From: Neisseria subflava
GTDB lineage: Bacteria; Pseudomonadota; Gammaproteobacteria; Burkholderiales; Neisseriaceae
Assembly: GCF_024205705.1 (NCBI RefSeq)
Contig: NZ_CP073115.1
Location: 2,170,001-2,234,000 of the forward strand
DNA length: 64,000 nt
Direction: 5' to 3'
The notes beneath the pieces are model-generated. The model did no database searches, was not told where the DNA came from, and saw only the letters and a list, made by a program, of their open reading frames with translations. Positions within the stretch are counted from its first letter, which is position 1. Each line of letters starts with the position of its first letter. This document shows, one piece after another, positions 49,628 to 56,290 of the stretch. Both the position numbers and the translations under genes were made by a program.

Positions 49628-50585
49628 TGTCCTGATTCCACCCAAATCCCCCCTTAATCCTCCTCGGATACCCCATAATCAGGCATCCTGCTTTTTAGGC
49701 GAAAACAGACACACTTAGCCTGTTAGCGGCTTTCAATAGCCTTCAGATGGCTTTCCGCATAAAACCATCTTGCAGCCGACGCTCTTCCAGATGTTGCTGG
49801 TTTTCCTTACTGTCATAGCCTTTGTCGGCATAGACGGTCGTGCCTTCGGCTATACCTTCCAGCAAAGGCGACAGGTGATTGCACTCATGGGTATTGGCGG
49901 GAGTGATGTGCAATTTCTCGATATAGCCTTTCGCATCGGTACGGGTATGTTGTTTGTAACCGAGTTTGTAGAGGCCGTTTTTCTTTGTCCAACGGGCATC
50001 TTTATCTTTACTCGGTGTGGTTTGACCGCTGACTTGCCCTTCTTCATCGACTTCTATGGCCTGACGCTGTTTGCTGCCGGCGGTCTGAATAATGGTGGCG
50101 TCAATGATGGCGGCGGATGCTTTCTCTACTTTGAGGCCTTTTTCAGTCAGTTGGCGGTTAATCAGTTCCAGCAATTCGGACAGGGTGTCGTCTTACGCCA
50201 GCCAGTTGCGGTAGCGGCATAAGGTGCTGTAATCGGGGATGCTCAACTCGTCAAAGCGGCAAAACAGGTTGAAATCGATGCGGGTGATGAGGCTGTGTTC
50301 GAGTTCGGGATCGGAGAGGCTGTGCCATTGTCCGAGCAGGACGGCTTTGAACATGGACAACAGGGGATAGGCGGGACGGCCACGGTGGTCTCGAAGGTAA
50401 CGGGTTCTTTGACGATTCAGGTATTGTTCGATCGGCTGCCAATCAATCACCTGATCCAACTTCAATAGTGGGAAGCGGTCGATGTGTTTGGCAATCATGG
50501 CTTGTGCGGTTTGCTAGAAGAGGGTGCTCATGGAAAATCCCCTAAATGTCTTGATAGGAATTTAGGGGATTTTTGCAAAGTTCTC
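49628..50585 (-). mobile_element. IS1106-like element, copy 2, inverted and deleted
   Basis: Same IS in opposite orientation; the outer end reads GAGAACTTTGCAAAAATCCCC on the minus strand. Homology to copy 1 ends near 49628 without the inner terminal repeat, and an internal piece of about 200 bases is missing. With copy 1 it brackets the fic-resolvase operon. Confidence 0.85.
49743..50531 (-). pseudogene. IS1106-like transposase, copy 2, with two stops and an internal deletion
   Basis: The minus-strand frame begins MSTLF (ATG 50531), TAG, QTAQAMIAKHIDR, TAA after RYRNWLA (50193-50195), and DDTLSELLELINRQ; then ends early as MRKAI. After MRKA the sequence jumps to what in copy 1 is SHLKA near the C-terminus, at a shared AAAGCC, consistent with deletion between short repeats. 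The two nonsense codons are the same as in copy 1. Confidence 0.85.
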
Positions 50586-50654
50586 TAAGCTATTATCGTT
50601 AGAAAAAATAAAAATCACAATAAATCTGCCTTAAATTTAAGCGGATTTATTTTA

Positions 50655-51086
50655 TTAATTATTTGACTTACTAAATTTAGTAAAATTATATGTAGGAAGC
50701 AAAACAGGATTATATCCAGCATTTACAAAATAATTATTTACAAATGCTCTCAAGAATGGATATGCAATTGCCGGTGCATTCACCTTTGGGAAATTTGAAT
50801 GTTTAAACTCATCAGTAATAGTATCATCACATTCAAAACGAGCTACAAATTTACATGAAAAAATACCACCTTCTGTTTCATCATCCTCATTATCTCTACT
50901 CTTCAAATTTAAATCAAAGAGAACAAAAAAATCACGCCCCTCTTCCAAATAAAAAGGATGAAACCTAATAATATCCTCACACTGAGACATATTCATATTA
51001 GGCATATTTTCCAAAAAGTTAAGTATTTTTTCAGAAGGATTAAATTTTGTTTCAACAACTTTATAATCTAAGAATTTAATATTCAT
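50655..51086 (-). CDS. SecB-like chaperone of a toxin-antitoxin-chaperone operon
   Basis: The 143-residue protein has SecB features: mostly beta sheet, and the conserved helix-loop PAIAYPFLRAFVNNYF followed by AGYNPVLLPTYNF. It is shorter and AT-rich compared with the house-keeping SecB, and is the third gene after an ADP-ribosyltransferase-like toxin gene and a small gene. In TAC systems such a chaperone folds or protects the antitoxin through its C-terminal addiction segment. Gene order toxin, antitoxin, chaperone and toxin fold match CmdTAC. Starts 14 bases after the antitoxin stop. Confidence 0.8.
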   Translation of the reverse strand: MNIKFLDYKVVETKFNPSEKILNFLENMPNMNMSQCEDIIRFHPFYLEEGRDFFVLFDLNLKSRDNEDDETEGGIFSCKFVARFECDDTITDEFKHSNFPKVNAPAIAYPFLRAFVNNYFVNAGYNPVLLPTYNFTKFSKSNN

Positions 51087-51100
51087 AATAATATAAACCC

Positions 51101-51463
51101 TTATGCAACTAATTCATAGTGACAATCATTAAAAGCATTCGTGTTATATTGAATGTTGTTCCCAGAAAAATGATCTAAAAACAATAAACTCTCTTCGGCA
51201 TCCCAATCAAATTTAAAAGGAAAAAAACGTCGTAATCGACTTTGTTTTTCAAAATCTTTTATAAAATTTATTTTTTCATAAATACTCTCACTAGAGAAAT
51301 ATTCTTCCTCACCCCAAATATCATCTAAGCAAGTAACGTTCTTCTCTTCTACGATAAAAGATAGATCAAAACGAGAATTATCAACAATTGATTGAAATTC
51401 ATCTACGGATAAACTTGCCATAAAGGTATCAAATTTATTAATTATTTCCTGGGTAATTTTCAT
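51101..51463 (-). CDS. Candidate antitoxin of the TAC operon
   Basis: The 120-residue product (MKITQEIINKFDTFMASLSVDEF) is acidic in the middle (DDIWGEEEYFSSES) with a C-terminal segment NTNAFNDCHYELVA that could be a chaperone-addiction tail. It overlaps the toxin stop by 4 bases (ATGA), so translation is coupled. No own family recognised; assignment rests on position between the toxin-like and SecB-like genes and the size. An in-frame start at 51517 would lie inside the toxin gene and is not preferred. Confidence 0.6.
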   Translation of the reverse strand: MKITQEIINKFDTFMASLSVDEFQSIVDNSRFDLSFIVEEKNVTCLDDIWGEEEYFSSESIYEKINFIKDFEKQSRLRRFFPFKFDWDAEESLLFLDHFSGNNIQYNTNAFNDCHYELVA

Positions 51464-52077
51464 AAAACATCCTTTTTTATGATAGTAATAATGGAAGGTT
51501 TTTTGACAACATAACATCCTACTGTGTACCCTACCATTATTGAAGTCATTGATTCGTAAGACTTAGGTTTTTGAGCCTTAACGAAATAAACATAAATGTC
51601 TAACGGTTTATCTAAATATTCTTCAAGCATTGCGAAAAAGCCATTATAAACCTTGGTAGCTAATTCTTTTTCTTTCTTACTCTTATTCGAACCACGTTGA
51701 TTAGAAGAATCAGATCTATCAAGCTCTTTTTGTACATTCTCTAAAGAATAATTCTGTTCAAAATGTTTTCTATATGTTGCAAAAAGTGCAGTATGGTCAT
51801 GGCATTCAAAATCGTAGAAGTTATCGTCTAAAACATCTATTTGGCATCGCAATAATACATGCGTTGGATCAGATACCTTTCGCCGATAATCTGTGTCCTT
51901 TAAATAACATTTTGTTAGGTCATTGATACTTTTCCAACTATACTCATCATTCTTATCAACTTGCCACAGATAAACACCTATCCCATGACGTCCTTCATTT
52001 GTTTTAAACCCTTTCGCATAAATACGATTAGCATAAGTTTCACAAGTTCCATGAGCTCCATACAATGTTTTTTTCAT
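51460..52077 (-). CDS. ADP-ribosyltransferase-like toxin of the TAC operon
   Basis: The 205-residue protein begins MKKTLYGAHGTCETYANRIY and continues AKGFKTNEGRHGIGVYLWQ. The HGT at residues 9-11 and the Tyr in GVYLW (36) fit the H and Y of the H-Y-E class of ADP-ribosyltransferases (PARP-like); the third residue is not certain. A charged linker (SNQRGSNKSKKEKE) separates a C-terminal part. First gene of the operon; followed by the antitoxin and SecB-like chaperone genes. CmdT of E. coli, an ADP-ribosyltransferase that modifies mRNA on phage infection, has this context. Confidence 0.72.
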   Translation of the reverse strand: MKKTLYGAHGTCETYANRIYAKGFKTNEGRHGIGVYLWQVDKNDEYSWKSINDLTKCYLKDTDYRRKVSDPTHVLLRCQIDVLDDNFYDFECHDHTALFATYRKHFEQNYSLENVQKELDRSDSSNQRGSNKSKKEKELATKVYNGFFAMLEEYLDKPLDIYVYFVKAQKPKSYESMTSIMVGYTVGCYVVKKPSIITIIKKDVL

Positions 52078-52554
52078 AACTGAATTTTACTTATAGGAAT
52101 AATTTAATAACATATTTTGTGTTTGTTGCGAATCATATGAAACGATATAATTGATTGCTACATTTTATGAAAATAGAAATTTGAATTAAAATTAACTATT
52201 ATGATGATTTATAAAATTCTGAGTACAATCCTATTGTACCAGCTTACCAAGAAATTTGTTGTATTCTGATAATCATATTAGAATTATGTTGTATTACTTA
52301 CTACATCCCTAACACGTTCACGCTACTTTTACCACGGAACTATTCCTCATCTAACTGATATCTAATAACAAATAGATTTTAGAAAAATAAAATTGCTATC
52401 AAAGATGACAGAAATTTGTAAACCCAAGGAACGAAGAATAAACGAAGTCTTACTATAAGGTAGATATTTGACTTGCTGTCTGAAGGCTCTGATGGTCTCC
52501 TGTTTGGCATTCAGAGCAAGATTTAATGCTATCGTTCGTATGCTTTAAATATAA
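52078..52554. other. AT-rich non-coding stretch upstream of the TAC operon
   Basis: About 480 bases rich in A and T with no plausible gene. It should hold the TAC promoter; I cannot pick a unique -10/-35 pair. TGTTGTATT repeats (near 52259 and 52290) are noted. Confidence 0.45.
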
Positions 52555-52597
52555 AAAGCCTTGCGGCCGACAGACATCTGTACGGCGGCAAGGCTTG
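52555..52597. terminator. Hairpin with ACAGACATCTGT core, copy 1
   Basis: AAGCCTTGC...GGCAAGGCTT outer stem with inner CCGACAGA-CA-TCTGTACGG. Same inner core as the hairpin at 53,641. Confidence 0.8.
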
Positions 52598-52649
52598 TTT
52601 AGTGCTGAAATTACCGGTATTTTGGTTAATGTGACGCAGCTCTTAAATC

Positions 52650-53444
52650 TTAAGTTTCGACTATGATAATAGCGTAATGATTAGGTCGATTCCCATATTT
52701 TGTATTACGTTCAATCAGATTTATTCGCTGCAATCGAAATGGAAGTGTTTTTTCACTAAATTTTCCTATTAATAACACATCATAGCTTTTCTCTGGAAAA
52801 ACTTTGTCCTCATAGGTGCCCCTATAAATACGATACTGTTTACCATTAGTAGTATATATATGAAGATAATGAAGGTTATAGGCTTCATTATTACGAGTTC
52901 TGGTTTCTATTTCAACTTTCAAATGAGCATATCGCGCATAAAATGCACATAACAAGTCAGCATCTTCTTTATTTAATGGGTTATTTAAATTTCTGCGAGG
53001 AAGTGATCGCCGGATTTGATCACCTTTATTATCCGTGACTAGAATAAAAGGATTGTCAACGGGACGTTGTAAATTGGAGGCACCAGAGTTCCCATTAGTG
53101 GTATTCGTCCGATTTAAAGCTCTCTGCATAGCAGCTAATTTATCCGCAACTTGGTCATCATTCAAGCTTTCAAAATAAGCTTTGGTATTTCTTGTTGAAG
53201 ATACATCATACCTATGTGCACAACCTGCTTTATGAAGATTGATACCTATTGCGCTTAGATAGGAGCGGTGTGTTTCTCCTCTAGGGGTATATTTTAAATG
53301 AGGTATTTTACACTCGGGACATCTCATGTTTTTATCATACTTACCTATATTTCCATTCTCTTGAAAATAACCATCTATTACATCTATGTTTAAATTTTCA
53401 TCATCGGGAACAAAATAAAATTCTTCATAAGTTACTTTAGCCAT
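52650..53444 (-). CDS. Zinc-ribbon-containing protein of unknown function
   Basis: The 264-residue product (MAKVTYEEFYFVPDDENLNID) has a likely metal site CPECKIPHLKY with a second pair CAHRYD about 30 residues on (near 42-77), a disordered Asn/Thr/Ser linker (RTNTTNGNSGASNLQRP, about 113-130) and a C-terminal basic alpha/beta part. GGAGG precedes the ATG. It is flanked by the two ACAGACATCTGT hairpins, which look like the borders of a one-gene cargo unit. No function can be assigned; cargo next to defence genes suggests a defence or regulatory role only by association. Confidence 0.6.
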   Translation of the reverse strand: MAKVTYEEFYFVPDDENLNIDVIDGYFQENGNIGKYDKNMRCPECKIPHLKYTPRGETHRSYLSAIGINLHKAGCAHRYDVSSTRNTKAYFESLNDDQVADKLAAMQRALNRTNTTNGNSGASNLQRPVDNPFILVTDNKGDQIRRSLPRRNLNNPLNKEDADLLCAFYARYAHLKVEIETRTRNNEAYNLHYLHIYTTNGKQYRIYRGTYEDKVFPEKSYDVLLIGKFSEKTLPFRLQRINLIERNTKYGNRPNHYAIIIVET

Positions 53445-53640
53445 AGCATCCTCCTTAAGAATTTCAAGTACGTTGTGAGAAGATATATAGTATAGATACT
53501 AATTGTTAAATGAAACATTAAAATTTTAAAGGTAGTTATTTACACCACTCTGACTATGAGAATTTGGAACATATTTATTCGGTCAATTGTAGTCTTATTA
53601 ATGTGCAATCAAATTTTTTGTTTCTGATTTTTTAGGTACA

Positions 53641-53685
53641 AAAAGCCCGGCGGCCGTACAGACATCTGTACGGCTGCCGGGCTTT
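53641..53685. terminator. Hairpin with ACAGACATCTGT core, copy 2
   Basis: AAAAGCCCGGC...GCCGGGCTTTT outer stem, inner CCGTACAGACATCTGTACGG palindrome; strong bidirectional terminator between the relaxase end and the zinc-ribbon gene. Confidence 0.85.
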
Positions 53686-53697
53686 TGCATTGCTTGT

Positions 53698-54761
53698 TTA
53701 ACGAGTAGGTTCGTTGTCTTGTTCTATACCTGTTTGTTTGGAGATATGCGGTTCTTGCTGTACTTGAGGGCTGACCTTTTGATCGTATTCCCGTTGTGCT
53801 TTAGTGCTTAGAGGTTGCCCAATCATATCCTTAGCCAATCTACTGATAAGCCTAGCTTCGTTTTTGTGTCCCATCTTATACAGTTCTTTGGCTATAAGAC
53901 CATATTCAGCCAATATGTAACCGCGTGTCTGCATGACCTTCTGAATGTAGGGATGTGTCGGACGTTCCAGGTTTTTGATTGCTTGGTTTAATTCTTCCAG
54001 CCGTTGCTTTTCGATGCGGGGTGTTGCACCACGTTCTTTCATGGCTCGCACTATGCCATTTTCAGCTTTGAGGATTTTTCCCCGGTGTTGCCGTTTAGTA
54101 GCCGCACACTCTACACCTTCCTCCCGGAGTTTTTCAGCAAAACGGACGCGCCATTCAAAAAGATCATTTTTACGCGGATTAAGCCGTTGCCCGTAGGTAT
54201 CTCTCATCAATACACACAAATGTACATGGGGATGCTCTGGTTCTCCTTCTTTTTCGGATTCGTGGTGCAGGGCAAAGACGTATTGATGGTCGGCAAACTG
54301 TTCGGCGGCGAAATTGCGGGCGGCATTCAAGACGGCCTGCGGCGGTGTTCCGGCAGGCATGGATAGGACGATATTGAGGGCTTCCCGGTGTTTGCCTCTT
54401 TCGGGGATATTGAGTTTCTGCCAATCTTCTAGTTGCGATTTGACGGCTTTTTTCCGTTTAATTTTTCACCGGAGTGATTTTCGACAGTAATTTTACCGTT
54501 GCGTGAAATGTAGTCCAAATGGTTGCGTATGCCCTGCATACCATTGGAGTTTCGACTTAGCCTTTTAGGGATTTTAACCATGACTTCGGGGTGTTTTTTA
54601 GCCGCCGCCGTCAGGTTGGCCAATCCGCTACCGGATTTGAGGGGTACTCTGGATTTTGCCCGGTGATTGGATTTTGAGATGGGGATGCTGGAATCTTTTG
54701 CACGGACGGAGCGGGTTTTGAAACCCAAAAACCAATCGTCTATTTTACGGTACAGGGACAT
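53698..54761 (-). pseudogene. MobA/VirD2-type relaxase, frameshifted
   Basis: The N-terminal frame (start MSLYRKIDDWFLGFKTRSVR at 54761) runs VMVKIPKRLSRNSNGMQGIR and NHLDYISRNGKITV (Tyr region), then goes off frame after EKLNGKK. The remainder (AVKSQLEDWQKLNIPERGKH, then LNIVLSMPAGTPPQAV, and the metal motif HPHVHLCVLM) is in another frame to 53698. One added A in the run of six (T-run on plus strand 54448-54453) restores a 354-residue relaxase. Relaxases nick oriT and lead the strand into the recipient. It overlaps the MobC start region, as in mob operons. Broken gene, slippage-controlled gene or sequencing error. Confidence 0.82.
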
Positions 54762-54771
54762 AGCTTTACTC

Positions 54772-55287
54772 CTATTCGGACAGGCGTTTGCGGTTGGTTC
54801 GTAATACGTCACTTACCCTTTGGGTATGTTGCCTGATGAATTGTGATAGGGCATTTATCTGTTCGGATGTAAGAGAAACACCTTCGCCCATATTGAGCTG
54901 TCGGGCAATTTGGTTGAGGTTGCGGCCTATACTTAAAAGCTGGTAGTTTGACTGGAAAAGCACTTCGACTTCGGCCGCCGTCAGCAGGGGATGCTTACGG
55001 ACGTGCGACTGGACTATATCGCGTATGATGTCGTTCACGCTGCTTTTGTGCTTTTCAGCGGCGGCTTCGAGGTAGGCACGGTCTTTTTCGGGCAGGCGGA
55101 CGGTAACGCGTTTGCTGCTTCTTGGGGGTGGAAGTCCGATCAATTCGGGTTCTTCCTTTTCAAGCTGCGCCTTCAAAAGCCGTTTTGCCATCCACGACAC
55201 ACTGGCTTTCCCATACCGTTGTTTTGCCAGTTGCGTAAGCTCTCTAATTTCTTCATGGGTTAAACCATAGACACTGATTTCAGGCAT
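54772..55287 (-). CDS. mobC: MobC/TraJ-like relaxosome accessory protein
   Basis: The 171-residue protein has a ribbon-helix-helix-like N-terminal part (VYGLTHEEIRELTQLAKQRY), a second DNA-binding-like part (KRVTVRLPEKDRAYLEAAAEKH) and the MobC signature YQLLSIGRNLNQIARQLN near 120-137. It binds oriT and helps relaxase nicking. Its stop is 11 bases before the relaxase start. A GGTC-dialect DUS pair lies just upstream. Confidence 0.85.
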   Translation of the reverse strand: MPEISVYGLTHEEIRELTQLAKQRYGKASVSWMAKRLLKAQLEKEEPELIGLPPPRSSKRVTVRLPEKDRAYLEAAAEKHKSSVNDIIRDIVQSHVRKHPLLTAAEVEVLFQSNYQLLSIGRNLNQIARQLNMGEGVSLTSEQINALSQFIRQHTQRVSDVLRTNRKRLSE

Positions 55288-55308
55288 GGTTCTTTTCCTT
55301 AAAAAACA

Positions 55309-55340
55309 AGGTCGTCTGAAACCATGTTTCAGACGACCTT
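55309..55340. terminator. DUS pair of the GGTCGTCTGAA dialect
   Basis: AAGGTCGTCTGAAAC and complement with a 2-base loop, between the mob genes and the coiled-coil gene. Confidence 0.82.
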
Positions 55341-55348
55341 TCTTATCG

Positions 55349-56221
55349 TTATCGTCCGTAAAACAGTTCCTGTTGCTCAGGAGACTGTTCCAGGTCTTTT
55401 TGTGTCGTCAGGCGGCCATATTGGGTCTGATAGAAATTCAGGCGTGCCTGCATCTGTGTTTGTTCGGGCAGGCCTTTAATCAGGTTTTCCATGCCTGCCT
55501 CCAAAATTCGGTACTTTTTCTGCTCGTCGGCATTCATATCAGACAACCGCTGCCCATACTGTTCTTTTGCTACCAGCAAACGTTCTTCCAAGGTTTGCGC
55601 CGGTTGCCGCGCCTCCTTTTCAGACGGCCTTTCTTCTGCCTGCTGTGTCGGTTTTTCAGATTCGCGATTCTCCGGCGCAGGCTTTTCGGTTTCGGGCGTG
55701 GTCTTGCGCTCCTGTTTCTGGCGGTGCAGGGCGAGGATGTGGTTATAGGTATCGCGGAATTTGGCGAACTGTTCGCCTTTTACGCCTTGCAGGTAGGCAT
55801 AGCCGAACTGCTGCTTGTCTTTATCCCATATGATGCGTGCTTTCTCTACGCCGCTGACGAAAAAGCGGTTCGGGAATTTGCGCCATTGGGTAATTTCGCC
55901 GGACTCGATCATCGGTTTTAAAAACGCAGGGATGTCGGCATTGTTCACGCGGTCGATGGCCGCCTGTTCACGTTCGATGGCGCGCTGGGTCTTCTCAATT
56001 TCCTTGTCCGCCGTCCGCAAACCGTCGTTCTGGCGTTCCCAGCGGTTCAATGTTGCCTGTCCGTTGCGCTTATCGTTGAGCGGTTGTCCGTTCGCACTGC
56101 GAACGTCGTCGAAATGGTTTTGCAGCCGTTGGTCGAACGCCGCCTGTTTCTTTGCCAGCGACTGTTGCAGGATTTTCATTCTCCTGCTGCCCGCAGGTTG
56201 CTTGTTTTCATTCTCTACCAT
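55349..56221 (-). CDS. Coiled-coil conjugative-element protein, unknown function
   Basis: The 290-residue product (MVENENKQPAGSRRMKILQQ) is highly charged, with coiled-coil heptads (LAKKQAAFDQRLQNHF, KEIEKTQRAIEREQAAIDRV), a central globular piece (GEITQWRKFPNRFFVSGVEKARIIW) and a Glu/Pro-rich linker (about 175-205). The C-terminal segment ILEAGMENLIKGLPEQTQMQARLNFYQTQYG resembles the end of the neighbouring primase-like protein (MYERGVMDSIRGLEGDVRTK), suggesting a shared module. Follows the primase gene after a hairpin. Confidence 0.6.
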   Translation of the reverse strand: MVENENKQPAGSRRMKILQQSLAKKQAAFDQRLQNHFDDVRSANGQPLNDKRNGQATLNRWERQNDGLRTADKEIEKTQRAIEREQAAIDRVNNADIPAFLKPMIESGEITQWRKFPNRFFVSGVEKARIIWDKDKQQFGYAYLQGVKGEQFAKFRDTYNHILALHRQKQERKTTPETEKPAPENRESEKPTQQAEERPSEKEARQPAQTLEERLLVAKEQYGQRLSDMNADEQKKYRILEAGMENLIKGLPEQTQMQARLNFYQTQYGRLTTQKDLEQSPEQQELFYGR

Positions 56222-56240
56222 ATTGCCTCCAAGAAAGAAA

Positions 56241-56270
56241 ACAGCCTGAAACCGCAGTGTTTCAGGCTGT
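56241..56270. terminator. Perfect 12-bp-stem hairpin
   Basis: ACAGCCTGAAAC-CGCAGT-GTTTCAGGCTGT between the primase and coiled-coil genes. Confidence 0.75.
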
Positions 56271-56290
56271 AAGGTAAAGCGTCAGAAAAA

